Origin: Pontederia crassipes
Taxonomy: Eukaryota > Streptophyta > Magnoliopsida > Commelinales > Pontederiaceae
Assembly: GCA_030549335.1 (NCBI GenBank)
Contig: CM060194.1
Span: 57,564,547 to 57,628,546 of the forward strand
Reading direction: 5' to 3'
Length of the DNA: 64,000 nucleotides
The stretch's first letter is position 1. Each line of letters begins with the position of its first letter. Both the position numbers and the translations under genes were made by a program. The notes beneath the pieces were generated by a model that saw only the letters and a program-made list of their open reading frames with translations, was not told the DNA's origin and did not search any database. Below, one piece after another: positions 10,957 through 24,063 of the stretch.

Positions 10957-13441
10957 ATTTCGAGTGCGGGAGCCAAACTCGACGCCCTGCGCGTGAAGAA
11001 CCTCCCGAGGTCCGGTGAGGAGATGGTGACGTGAAGGAGGAAGATGTCGTCGTACTTGTCTCCGACCTAGAGCTAGTTGTTGAAGACCCGTTGAGTTGGA
11101 CGAGTAGGTCTGTCGCCTCAGATTCGAGAGAGGGTGGGAGAGAGAGTGGGAACAAGGGTTTATTTCTCGCCGGTGACCGCCCCTGCACTTGCCGGCGGGT
11201 GAGAGATCGGTCTGAGAGATATTGGAATTTCTTTTGTGTGAATTAAATGGAGGATAACTATTTTAACGGGATGATCAAATTGACATCAAATAATTATTCA
11301 GTTTGGAAAGTCAGGATGGAGGACTTTATTTACTGCAAGGACTTGTTTGATCCCGTTGAATTAGGAGATAAAAAGCCGACAGGAAAAACTGATGAAAGTT
11401 GAAAAAAGATGCACAGAAAAACTCTTGGGATGATTAGGCAATTTATTGATGTCAATGTTTTTCATCATGTTACTCAAGAAACAGATTCACAAGTTTTGTC
11501 GAAGAAGCTACAAAATTTATATAAAAGGAATACTGCTTAGAATAAAGCTTTCATGATTAGGAAATTGATGAATTTGAAGTTTAAAGATGGAAATTCTATT
11601 GCTGAACACTTGAGTGAATTTCAGGAAATAGTAAATCAGGTGTGAGCAATGAAAATAATCCTTGATGATGAGATGCAAGGATTAATGCTCTTGAGTTCCT
11701 TGTCAGATTCATGGAAAATTTTGGTGATAGCACTTAGTAATTCTGCTCTTAATGGTGGGGTATCACACACCAAGGTTAAAGATTGTTTGTTCAATGAAAA
11801 AACAAGGAGGAAGAGTATGAAAACAGATGCTACACAGGTTCTTATCACACATAATAGAGGTAGAGACAGAAGTAGAGGATCAAAAGGTCGTGGCAACAAT
11901 AGGTCACAATCAAGAGGACATATCAAGAGAAATCAATAGGTCACAATAGGTCACTGTGGCAAAGAAGGACATATCAAGAGAAATTGTAGAGACTGGAAGA
12001 AGCAACATAATGAGAAGAATCAGAAAGATGCATATGATCAGAGTACTGCTGTAGTGGCATCAGATGAGGATCTATATTACCTTTCAGAAGAAAATGAAGA
12101 ATGCAATGTCACAGACTCTTCGGTTGAGTGGATCATCGATTCAGGGACTTCGCATCATGCAACTCCATTAAAAGAATGCTTCAGTGTGTTCATGACTGGT
12201 GATTTTGGCACAATGAAAATGAACAATAAGACAGAGTTTAAAATTGTAGGAATTGAAGATGTATGTATTCGAATAGTTGTTGGTTGTGAGTTGATTTTGA
12301 AAGATGTCAGACACATACCAGATTTACGTCTCAATCTGATTTCTCCTCGACTTTTGGATCAGGAAGACTACTATAGACGCATGGATGATAAAAAGTGGAA
12401 ATTGATAAAAGGATCAATGGTTGTTGCTAAAAGAAAGCTATCAAGTGTCTTTTACAAAACTCAAGTGAATTTAATTGGACAATCGATTAATGCGATAGAG
12501 GAAGAAGATTCACCAGATTTATGGCACAAAAGATTAGGTCACATGAGTGAGAAAGGAATGCAGGTTCTGACGAGGAATTCTCACATCATTGTTACCAATG
12601 GTAAATTTCTGAATACTTGTGATAATTGTCTATTTGATAAAAGTGCAGAGTGTCATTTGTGTCCAATTCTAAGAAGAAAGAAAATAAGTTGGATTTGGTG
12701 CATTCTGATGTGTGTGGTCCCATTGAGGTAAATTCTTTAGGTGACAATAGATTTTTTATTACTTTTATTGATGATGCTTCACGAAAACTATGGATTTATT
12801 TTATGAAGACAAAAGATCAAGTATTTCAGATTTTCCAGAAGTTTCATGTCATGGTGGAAAAGGAGATAGGCAATCTTCTGAAGTGTCTTCGCACAAACAA
12901 TTGTAGTGAATATACGTCTCAGAAATTCAAAGAATATTGTGCAAAGCATGGCATCAGACATGAAAAGTCAGTACTTAAGACTCAACAGCACAATGGTGTT
13001 GCTGAAAGAATGAACAGAACAATTCTGAATAGAGTTAGGTGTATGCTGAGGATGGCTAATCTACCGAAGATCTTTTAGAGTGAAGCTGTGAATATTGCGT
13101 GTTACCTGATTAACAAATCTCCGTCAGTTCCTTTGAATTCAGATACTCCTGAAAAAGTGTAGACCGGTAAGAACGTGTCTTATTCTCACTTGAAAGTTTT
13201 TGGTTATAGAGCTTCTACACAGGTGACAAAGGAACAAGGACAGAAATCTAATGAACGAGCTTAAGAGTGTATATTTCTGGATTATAGAGATGTAGATTCT
13301 GAATATAAGTTGTGGGATCTAGAGAAGAAGAAAATCATCAGAAGCAAATATATGATTTTTCATGAATTAAAAACTTTGACAGACTTCAAGAAATCAAGGA
13401 ATCAGAGCAGTGATTATGTACAAGATGAACTTGGAAACAAT

Positions 13442-14457
13442 TGTTGAATCATATATTTTGATGATAACAAATTAAAATGGACCTAAAGGTTACTAATCTA
13501 CTCTCAAGTGATGATAATACAGGTGTAGGATTGATATGAACAGATTCGCAGAAGAATTCGGCAAGTTAAAAATTGAAAGAAAAAGTTTCAGACACGACCA
13601 GTCGACCGACCATGAGCACCAGTCGATTGATATTCGGTGGAAGGAAAGACAACAAGATGTCGGTCGACATCGAGACTATACCGATTGATAGACTGGTCGA
13701 CAGTAATATAGATCGATCGACGTCAAGACATTAACGGTCGTTGTATCGGTCGAATGACCAATCGACCGGACAATGTCAAAGCACAGAAATGAGACAACAG
13801 TCACATAGACCGGTCGACCGGCTCATCCCAGCGATCGACCGACCATTCAGTCAAATGAACGATAACGGCTAGAATTTTGAGGAGAAAATTGGGGGAGACT
13901 TTTTGAACGAATTCTCACCCCTAGGAGCATATAATAGGAGTGTCAAAGCCTGAAGAAAATTCATCCAAACAAGAAAGAACATCTTAGAGCTCCTCTCAAG
14001 TTTTTTAGCATAGAATTGCAAATTTCTTCCCTTTTCTTTTCTTAGTCTTGAGTGCGAGAAAAATTTTTTGTAGAAGAAAAGAGTTAGAGGAAACATTTTC
14101 TTTCTGAATCTGGTGAGATTGAGAGCTCCTTGTATAGAGGTGTGCCTAAACTCTTGAGCGGTGAAGAAGGCGTGATTGTTTAAAGAGGGTTGTTCTCTCC
14201 CTACAAGAAAAGAGAAAGATAATGAATCTTCGGCGGTCTCGAGGTCGTGAAATCGAAGCGGGGACGTAGGCCAAAGTATTAGGGCCGAACCTCCTCGACA
14301 TATCATGATTTTTTGTGTTTGCTCTTTATTCTTCATCTACGCATTATCCTTATTTGCTCGTGATCATTTTTATCGGTTTTCTCCGAATGGTGAAGTTTTG
14401 GAAAATTTAATTTCACTAATTCACCCCCACCCCCCTCTTGATGCTTTCGATCCTACA
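13442..14457 (+). repeat. 5' LTR of the SIRE-like element
   Basis: 1016 bp, starts tgttgaatc and ends cctaca. It carries a striking cluster of gtcgaccg-like palindromic words at about 13595-13850 in the presumed U3. The downstream part aligns closely with the 3' copy. Confidence 0.9.
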
Positions 14458-14459
14458 AT

Positions 14460-14472
14460 TGGTATCAGAGCC
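14460..14472 (+). other. Primer-binding site of the SIRE-like element
   Basis: tggtatcagagcc lies two bases after the 5' LTR and is complementary to the 3' end of plant initiator tRNA-Met, the usual copia primer. Confidence 0.9.
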
Positions 14473-17400
14473 AAGTTGCTTTAGTTTTAAGATTTGAAAT
14501 ATCTTTAGAGCTATGGCATCAAGTGGTTTTAGATTTTTCTAAGGTCAATCTATTAATCGTACTCCACTTTTCAATGCCTCAAATTTTGCTTATTGAAAAA
14601 TTAGGATGCAAGCCTACGTTTATTCTATTGATATTTATATGTGGGATATTATTCAAAATGATATTGATTTAAGTAAGAAAAAATCTTCAGAATATACCGA
14701 CGGAGAAAAACTTTTAGTAAAACTAGATTGGAAAGCTAAAAATATTTTTTACTGTGCTTTGGATACAACAGAATTTAATCGGATTTCTAATTGTTAAAGT
14801 GCTAATGGGATTTGGAAGAAACTTATTATTACTCATGAAGGAACGAATAAAGTTAAAGAGTCTAAATTAAATATTTTAAATAATCAATATGATTATTTTA
14901 AAATGCTTGAAAATGAATCTATAAATGAGATGGTTGTTCGTTTTAATGATATTATAAACGGCTTAGCCTCTTTGGACGAGCCAAGGACTAACGCTCAAAA
15001 AGTGAAAAAGTTTTTCAGGTCTCTCTCCTCCAAGTAGCATACAAAAAGGACAGTGATTGAAGAAAATGACTTAAACAAGTTAGACTTTGATAATCTTATA
15101 AGTTCACTCTTAACCTATGAGATCGGGATCAAGGAAGATAAAGAAGCAAGTACTCCAAAAAAGAAAACACTTATATTGAAGGCAAATAAAGATGAAGAAG
15201 ATACAAGTGAAGAGGATGGGGATCTTGATGAGAAGAAGCTTTTCTTATATGCAAAGAAGCTTGACAAATATCTCAAATTTGCTAAACAAAAGAAGAAAAA
15301 AGGTTTCAAATATCCAAGAGAAGATCATCATTAAGCAAAAATCAAATAACTTGCTTTGAATGCAAAAAGATCGGACACTACAAAAATGAATGTCCAAATT
15401 TGGTCAAAAATGAGAAAGATGGAAAAAGCTCAAGAAGGAAGAAGAAGGCTCTTCAAGTCACTTGGGATGAAAGTGAAGATGAAGAGAAAGTCTACATATG
15501 TTTAATGGCTAATAACCATGATGTATCATCTAACTCTTCTAATTCTAGTAATAGTGAATTTTTCAATGTGCATAAGGAATTTAGAGCTCTTATCAATAAA
15601 TATGGATGCCTAAGAAAGAAATATGATGAAATAAAAATAGAGCTAGAAAATGTGCAAAAGAAAAATAAGAATGTTAAAGCATGCGAAAAATTTAATATAT
15701 TGAATAAAGAAAACTCTAGCTTAGAACCCTCAATTGAACAATTGAAAACAAAAAATAGTGCACTAAAATCAATATGTAAAAGACAAATTGTAGAAAGTGC
15801 ATGTTTGAACAAAGAAATTAATCAATTGAAACTTGAACTTGAAAAATTCTCAAATGGATGTAAAATGTTAGACGCCATGCTTAGTGGATCTAGAATATTT
15901 TCAAACAAAAAGGGACTTGGTTTCACCTGTTTTGAAAAGAAGAATGACAAAAAAATTTTATTTGTTAAAGCATCGCATGATTACACAAGATCACAAATTA
16001 TTTGTTTTCATTGTGGATATGAAGGACATTATTCTTATGATTGTAGAATTAGGAAAGGAATAAGTAAAGGAATGAAGAAAATTTGGGTTCCGAAAAGGAC
16101 CATGACTAACCTAGATGGACTCAAGCAAGTTTGGGTACCAAAAACATGAAACTCCTAACTTCTTTCTTGTAGAAAGCTTCTATGTACAATGAAGGTAAAT
16201 AGTATTTGGATAGTGGATGCTCAAGACATATGACCGGTGATGCCTCAAATTTCATCAATTTGAAAAAGAAAAATGAAGAAAAAATCACTTTTGGAGACAA
16301 TAGCAAAGGAAGAGTAATTGGTATAGGTAATATTGGTAAAATGACAAAGTGTATTTAGAAAATGTTTGGCTTGTTAAAAATTTAAAACATAATCTAATTA
16401 GCATAAGTCAACTTTGCGATAAAAATTATTTAGTTAAATTTGAAAATGACAAATGTTTAATACTAGATAAAAATAACAAAGTTTTACATATGAGATTTAT
16501 GTACAATAATGTATACAAAATTGATTTTGATAACTTGAAAAATGAAAAATGTCTTAGTGTCATGCATAATGACATAAACTTGTGGCATAGAAGATTAGGA
16601 CATGCAAATTAAAAATTACTAAATAAACTCTCAAATCATGAATTGGTTAGAGGCTTACCATAGATCAAATTTAAGAAAAATAATGGTTGTGATTCATGTC
16701 TAAAAGGTAAAGAAACCAAAAGTTCTTTTAAATTAAAAAGAGTTATTAGTAAACATAGGACTTTGGAACTTTTACATCTTGACTTGTTTGGACCTATTAA
16801 TGTGACAAGTTTAGGAAAAAAAAGATATGTATTTGTGATTGTTGATGATTTCTCTCGTTTCACCTGAACTATTTTTCTCGCAAGTAAAGATGAAACGCTA
16901 AACATATTTTCCAAATTTGCAAAAAGAGTTCAAAACGAATTTGAACAAAAGATTTCAAAAATTAGAAGTGACCATGGAGGAGAATTTGAAAATCATAAAT
17001 TTGAATTATTTTGCGAAGAAAATGGAATTACTCATAATATTTCCACTCCTAGAACACCTCAACAAAATGTAGTAGAAAGAAAAAATAGAACTATACAAGA
17101 AATGACTAGAACAATCTTAAATGAAAGCAAATTACCAAATTTTTTTTGTGCGAAAGTCGTAAACACATCTTGCTATGTTCTCAATAGAATTCTACTTAGA
17201 CCTCTTGAAAAGAAAACATATTTTGAAATGCTATTTGGTAAGAAACCAAATATCTTCTATTTTAAAGTTTTTGTATGTAAATGTTATATCTTGAACATTA
17301 AAGATAAACTAGGCAAATTTGACGATAAATGTGTTGATGGTATTTTTCTTAATTATTCTAATACAAGTAAAGCTTATAGAATATACAACAAAAGAACATT

Positions 17401-18374
17401 AGTTGTTGAAGAGTCTATTAATGTTAAATTCAATGAAACTAATGACTTTTTGAGCAAACAAGTACATGATGATGATGAAAAAATAATTGAAGTACAAAGA
17501 AAACTTGAAGTTGTGGACATAGAATAAGCAAAAGATTACACTCCAAAGGTGGAAGAAATGGAAGTACCTCAAAGAAAAGAATATCAAATCATTTCAAGAA
17601 ATTAGAGACATGCCTCATCACATCCACTTGACCAAGTTATAGGTAATATAAATGAAGGTATAAAAACTAAAAATTCTCTAAAAAATCTATTTGCTTTTTC
17701 GGCTTTTCTTGCAAATTATGAGCCCAATAATATAGATGAAGCACTTGAAGATTCAAACTGGATAAATGCAATGCATGATGAATTAAATAATTTTGAAAGA
17801 AATCAAGTGTGAAAACTTGTAAAAAGATCTAAGGACCATCCAATCGTTGGAACCAAATGTGTCTTTCGAAACAAGTTAGATGAAAATGGTGTCATTGTGA
17901 GGAACAAGACAAGATTAGTGACCAAGGGTTACTCACAAATTGAAGGGATTGATTTTGATGAAACTTTTGCTACTATTGCCAAACTTGAGGCAATTCGAAT
18001 GCTTTTGGCTTTTGCATGCTATAAAGGTTTTAAACTTTTTCAAATGGATGTTAAATCGGCTTTCTTGAATGGTTTTACAAATGAAGAAGTTTATGTTGAA
18101 CAACTTCAAGGTTTTGAAAATTCAAATTATCCCAATCATTTATTTAAACTCTCAAAAGCTCTTTATGAATTGAAACAAGCCCCTCGAGCTTGGTATGAAA
18201 GACTGAGTTCATTTTTAATTGAAAATGATTTTCAAAAAGGGAAAGTTGACATACATTATTTTTAAAATATTTTTAAAATGATATTTTAATAGCTCACATT
18301 CATGTTGATGATATCGTTTATGGTGTCACTAATGAATGCCTATAAAAAGAGTTTGAAACTCTTATGCAACATGA

Positions 18375-20090
18375 ATGCCGCCGCCTCCTCAGTCAACTCT
18401 CTCTCCCTCTCTTTCTATCTCCGGCCGCTCTCTCTCTTTCTATCTCTGGCCGCTCTCTCTCTCTCTCTCTATTTTCGGTCGCTCACTTTCTCTGACCAAC
18501 TCTCCGGTCGACCGTCTCTCCGGCTTCTCCTCTCTTCGCCTATTCTTCGGCCAAACCACTCTGCCACCTCCGGCCGACCGTCCCGCCAGCCACATCTCTC
18601 TCTCGGCCAGTGTCTCTCTCTCTACCTCCCCTCTCTCACTATCCGTCGGCAACACAAATTCTGATGACCCATCGTTCGCCGCCGCTGACCTTTTGCTCTT
18701 TCCGAATTTTCATCCCTCTTCACTCTCGGCAGCCCGGCACACTCCTTTTGACATTCGCCACAGTTCAATTCCGACCTTCTATTCACTTCAGACTACCATT
18801 GTTGAATTCATGGTCCACGACGATGGGCATTCACATGTTAAGATGGTCTTTCAGCGTCGTCGTCGCTTTCCCGGTTCCGGTGGTATCATTCATATCCTCC
18901 CACCAGAACCTGAACTGGAACTCAAACCCAAGCCTATCCGACATGGACGAGGCCGTAGACGAGGACGATCCCATGGACGTACTCATCAACCATCCTCTCC
19001 CGAGTTCACCGAGTTTGATAGACATCTGTTTGTCACTAAGGACATCTATGTCAGGTTCGAAATCTTGTACGCCTCTCGCGAAGTCCGGCGTGCCTATACC
19101 ATTGATTGGGACGCTCTGAACATTCCAAATGTTCAAGAGATGTTCGTCACCATCGGTTGGCTGCCACTTCTCTCCTTCACAGAGCGTGTGTATCCTTGTC
19201 TTGTTCGTCATTTTTATGCGATCATGATAATCACTCGAGAGGCCATTATTACCTATGTCCTTGGCATGCCCATTCGATTTGATCCAGACCATCTTTATCG
19301 CATCTTTGGGGTTGCGTGCCCATTACCTGATTTTTATTCATTTGTCACTCATGGTTGGCCTTCCGACTATCTTCCCATCTCAGATGGCTTTCATACTATT
19401 TTTACTGGACAAGACGTCCAATATACTATTGAAACGACCTATCGACATCTTCATCCACTGAGAAAAATGGTACATCATCTCCTTAGCCGAATGATCACTC
19501 CTCGCGCCGGCCACTATCCAGAGGTCACTCACTTTGATCTCTTCTTTTTTCACTATCTCTGTATCCATGATGCCTTATTTATTCATTTCGATCATTATGT
19601 ATTCTATCACATGGACTACACCCTTCAGAAGATATCTTCTGCTGTTCGTGGACGGCACCACTTATATTTTGGTGCTTATATCACAAAAATTTTACTTCAC
19701 TTTGGTGTCGACATCCCTGTTGACGATGAGTACATTCGACTTCGTCCCACTGACGTCATTGGTCCCGGGACTTTACATCGGAAGGGTCTTAGGTTTAGTG
19801 AGCAGGCAGCGTCAGATTCTGAAGATAGAGATGATGTCACAGGTGGCGAGCCAGTACCGATGGACACTCAGGATGCACCGGAGGCTGGCCCCAGCTTCCC
19901 GCCACCATCGGCATCCGTTGAGCATGTTGGACCTTCCCAGCACGCTACCTCACACTTCCATGGCACCTATGACTTCACGGCTCTTTCACAGCAAGTGGCT
20001 ACCATAGACCATTGTATGACCCAGATGGATCATCGTGGTCGACGGATGGAGCGTGACACTCGTTATATTGTTGGTTCACTACAGGCCTAC
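18375..20090 (+). CDS. Extra ORF in copia element; plant transposon-protein-like domain
   Basis: A long open frame follows the reverse transcriptase region in the same strand, in the position where SIRE elements carry an env-like gene. Its first 140 or so codons are serine/leucine-rich and come from CT-repeat DNA, so the functional start may be the ATG at about 18810. From about 19010 to 19730 it resembles the family annotated as 'putative plant transposon protein' (I believe Pfam Transposase_32): HLFVTKDIYVRFEILYASRE, then MFVTIGWLPLL, then FYAIMIITREAIITYVLGMP, then ITKILLHFGVDI. The C-terminal part is acidic and proline-rich and may form a short coiled coil. A solo LTR begins at 20091, and further sequence of similar style lies just beyond it at 23582. 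The biochemical function of this family is unknown; it is not a demonstrated envelope. Confidence 0.6.
18390..18500 (+). repeat. CT-rich imperfect repeats (tctttctatctccggccgc)
   Basis: About three units of the form tctctctttctatctc-ggccgctc occur head to tail within pyrimidine-rich DNA, giving the serine/leucine-rich start of the overlapping ORF. Confidence 0.65.
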
Positions 20091-20804
20091 TGTAATATCC
20101 ATGATCTAATCCATATTAGATTCTATATTATATGGCTATAATCAATTGAATATATGTGGTGTAATATATGTTGTCATATCACGTAGTGATATAATAAGAA
20201 TTTATAAAATTTAGCTAAAGTACTAAAGTATGATTAATAATCATATTATGATAAAATATATTCTCTTATGGTTAAGATTGGATTTGTTAAGATTGGATTA
20301 TCATAGTATATTCTCTTATGGTTAATAATCGTACTAAATATTTGATTGATTTGTTAAGATTGGATTTAAGTCTAGTGGATCAATCAAATGTCGCCAAGTG
20401 GCATATGAAAATATATAATAAAAATTAATATATAAATATGTGAATAAATTATATGGATTATATTATACTAATTAATATCAATTAGGGATGAAATTAATGA
20501 TTTTTAAATATTAAATTTTAATTGGATAAGAATTTCAACTCTTGACATGCAAGCTGCCAACAAGCTAGCAGCTTGCCACCTCATGCTTAGACTATTTTTC
20601 CAACCGACCTATTCAAGTGATAAAAAGTGATAAAAATCTGAAACAATTCGTATGGTCTTATCCTTCTCTCTAGACAACATAGAAAAAATTTCAGATCATG
20701 ACTCCTTTCATGGACGTTGAAGGAAATTCGAGAAAGAAAATCATTAAAGGTGAAGATTCTAACCCTAGACTGATGGTGTTCCTTTTAAGATTTTCTTTCG
20801 TATC

Positions 20805-21700
20805 AATTCATCCTTAAAAATTATGAAATTTAACATTTAGAATAACTCCAAGTCTAGTTTACCTGAGATTTGGAATCATGTTAATAGGAGTTATGAAACG
20901 AAAGTTATGCCATCAGGATTACGGTACTATCACTCTGTCCGCCGAAATTACTATCCGAATTTGTAAATTATGTATTAAATCCAATATATTGTGGAATTAT
21001 TTGATAATTTCGAGTGTTATGGATATTGATGTTAGGTCTCATCTACAATTGGAATCACTAGAAAAGGATATGTGTAGTGAAAGTTATAAATATCTTACCG
21101 AGTCTTACTCAGTCTGTCAGGATGGAGCTTAGGGCAGATTATGCTAGTATTGGTTAAATTTATTGTGCTCAGTACAAATAGATGTAAATACAAATAATTT
21201 TACGAGTTGTACCCTAGGATGTCTAATATTTGGGAAAATTAAAAGTACCAGAATTTCATCCTTAAAAATTATGAAATTTAACATTTAGAATAACTCCAAG
21301 TCTAGTTTACCTGAGATTTGGAATCATGTTAATAGGAGTTATGAAACGAAAGTTATGCCATCAGGATTACGGTACTATCACTCTGTCCGCCGAAATTACT
21401 ATCCGAATTTGTAAATTATGTATTAAATCCAATATATTGTGGAATTATTTGATAATTTCGAGTGTTATGGATATTGATGTTAGGTCTCATCTACAATTGG
21501 AATCACTAGAAAAGGATATGTGTAGTGAAAGTTATAAATATCTTACCGAGCCTTACTCAGTCTGTCAGGATGGAGCTTAGGGCAGATTATGCTAGTATTG
21601 GTTAAATTTATTGTGCTCAGTACAAATAGATATAAATACAAATAATTTTACGAGTTGTACCCTAGGATGTCTAATATTTGGGAAAATTAAAAGTACCAGA
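20805..21700 (+). repeat. 448-bp tandem duplication inside the solo LTR
   Basis: 20805-21252 and 21253-21700 are nearly identical: I find about two differences (for example gagtcttac versus gagccttac). Both copies carry the same 84-codon ORF, which has no recognisable domain. The duplication is far younger than the surrounding decayed DNA. Confidence 0.9.
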
Positions 21701-22624
21701 ATAGGGAATGTTTATTATTTTATATAAATTATAAAAGTAAGGTTACTCAGTCTGTCAGAACATCGAAATAACATAAAAGTTAGGCTGAATTTTGATTTTC
21801 ATGAGAGCAAACTGTAATGAAATAGGATATGAAACTTTTACAGATTAATTTCTATGTAATACAAAAGTAAAGAAAATTGGAATGATGTCATTTGATTATG
21901 TATACCAGAAGATATGAATTTTTCTTTACTCTGTGTACAATTTGTCATAATATTAGGTCAATCCTTATGTTTAATAGTTAAAAGAGTAAATGTTTAAGGT
22001 TCATATACCATTTCAATTAATTGTGTTTCATGTGTTATCGGCTTCTGTTCAGAGCATATAAGTTGTGTATCTTATTATTATTGTATAGGAGTAGAAGAAT
22101 AAAGTAGTGAAAAGGGAAAGGAAAAACCTTTTGGTAGCTTTTATAGGTAAGTTGATTTCTCCTACTCTATGTTTTCACCTCTTTTGAATTTGGTGTGACA
22201 TGAATTATTATAGTATTGAATACGTTTTGTATATGTTATGAATTGATTTTAAGAAAGACAACTATGAAAAGTATATATGAATGATTGTATGATTGCACAT
22301 TTGAAAAAGTATATATGATATGATATGAATGGATTAGTGCAATCTTATTTCGTTTGAAATGATATTTGATCTGATTCATCTTCTGATATTTGAGATACAA
22401 TTGTTATATGTATTAAATTCATATATCGTCAAGTTTATATGAAAATTATGTTTTGAATGATTGATCAATTGATGGTTCATTGGTAAAGCATATATGAAAT
22501 GTTATGGAGCCATCTTATGGGATGTAATCCTATTCCGTTTGAATGAGTTTGATTCATCTTCTGATATTCGAGATATGATCGTTATGTGATGAATCATGCA
22601 TCTGCATATGCCTGCATTGCATGT

Positions 22625-22920
22625 ATGATGGTTGGAGCTAAGTGCTACATCGATGATCACGATGGGAGACACCTCTAGAATTCAATGCATCATTTTGTTC
22701 CCCAGAAATGGGATGAGATAGATTGGAGCTAAGTGCCATGCGGAGCTAAGTGTCACATCGTGAGTAGTCGCGATGGGGGCCACCTCTAGAATCCGTAGGG
22801 GCCACCTCTAGAGTCCACCTATCGCTATATGATTTGTTCCCCGAAAGGGATGAGGTAGAATGGAGCTAAGTGCTACATCGCTGATCACGATGGGAACCAC
22901 CTCTAGAGTCCACCTATCGA
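22625..22920 (+). repeat. Degenerate repeats around 'ggagctaagtgctacatcg'
   Basis: The words ggagctaagtg(c/t)(t/c)acatcg, gatcacgatggg and ccacctctaga recur about three times, with ccccgaaaggga-like words between. Repeats of this kind are common in the U3/R part of long plant gypsy LTRs. Confidence 0.7.
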
Positions 22921-24049
22921 CCACTGGCCAGTTGGTGATTCGTGCATTCATATGAAAGTGTTGCATTTGCATACACATGTTTGATATCTTTAACGATATT
23001 GACTGCAACTTGAGTGTGAAGTTTCTTATTAGTATGTTATATACGTAATTATCAAATATATGAAAATGTCTATTTTGCTATTATGATTATTGCATGCTTT
23101 TCTATGTCCCTCCAAATTGATTAATTGGTAACACATATATTATGAGTTATTAACTTACTGAGCTATTTTTGCTCATAATGTTGTTTCTAATATTTTTCAG
23201 ATCAGTATAATTTCTTGGATTGAGCAAGCTCATAATCTTAGCAGGGATAATTCTTTCGATGTAAAGGTATTGAGGGGAGTTGTTATTCTCGTGTCCTTTT
23301 GTTAGGATGTCGAGAGAGTTGATCGAGTTTATTATTTTTGTCAAAATAAGTTGTAACGAAAATAAATTCATTTTGTAAAATATACGATTTAAGGAGTATC
23401 AGTTTGCTCTGAAACGATCACATATTGTGTAATTTATTTAATGATATATATTTTTACTCGTATGTTGCAAAATGAATAGTAAATTACATCACGTTTTCGC
23501 ATTTCTTCATAATTTTATTTGATCGTCCGTAATGAGTCACGAACTCTAGTTTAACTCGCAGGTTAAATCGGGGTCGTGACACCTACTATGCATCGCAAGG
23601 TTTTATTCCGCCTGCATCTCGTGAGGATGATAGTCCCGATGAGGAATAGTTGGATTATCTCCCTCTTTGATGATGACAAAAGGGGGAGAAGTTTAGGACG
23701 ATATTATATGTTATGTGTCTTAGTATGTTATGTGCTCACACTTGTATCGTGCATATCATGCACCATTTTGTAGTGACTTCAGTCACATTTGTTAGTGCAT
23801 GATCTTTTATTAACTATGTAATGTAATGACTTTTCTTATGTGATGAGTTTTTTATTTCAACTTTGATTTCATATTTATTTCTCGTCATATGCTCATATCA
23901 ATCATGGAAATATAAATGCCATCGATTTAGGAGGAGAAATATTAAAATACGCATAAATGTAGGGGGAGCTTGTTCATTACTTTATATGTAAAACTACATT
24001 TCATTTCATTTCTTTCTTCTCCTTATCGTCCAATTAATTTGTCATCATC

Positions 24050-24061
24050 GAAAAGGGGAAG
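24050..24061 (+). other. Polypurine tract of the SIRE-like element
   Basis: gaaaaggggaag lies just before the 3' LTR. Similar purine runs occur at about 23678-23690 (aaaagggggagaag) and 23962-23970 (agggggagc). Repeated runs of this kind are known from SIRE elements. Confidence 0.75.
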
Positions 24062-24063
24062 AT

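Larger units (their letters stand above)
10201..11240. other. Intergenic DNA upstream of a copia remnant
   Basis: It contains a (TA)n tract (10346-10377), a pyrimidine-rich stretch (about 10525-10690) and a 38-bp minisatellite (10844-10956). ORFs of about 100 codons on both strands come from low-complexity sequence and overlap one another. The stretch 10480-11230 is GC-richer than its surroundings and could be a captured piece of a host 5' region, but I see no identifiable protein. Confidence 0.5.
20091..23581 (+). mobile_element. 3.5-kb solo LTR (probably Ty3/gypsy) nested in the copia element
   Basis: It starts tgtaatatcc and ends gggtcgtgaca, with CCTAC on both sides (20086-20090 and 23582-23586). 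TG...CA ends plus an exact 5-bp target duplication show a clean LTR-element insertion; the absence of any gag/pol domain or internal LTR pair suggests recombination to a solo LTR. It contains a 448-bp tandem duplication (20805-21700) and a block of repeated 'ggagctaagtgctacatcg ... gatgggggccacctctaga' words (22630-22920). A long LTR with this style of ends suggests a Tekay/Del-type gypsy element, which is inference. A large non-coding LARD-like element is the alternative. Confidence 0.75.

Noticed and set aside
20878-21580. Two identical 84-codon ORFs as a possible gene pair
   Set aside because: They are the same frame in the two units of a tandem DNA duplication inside an LTR, without recognisable protein features.
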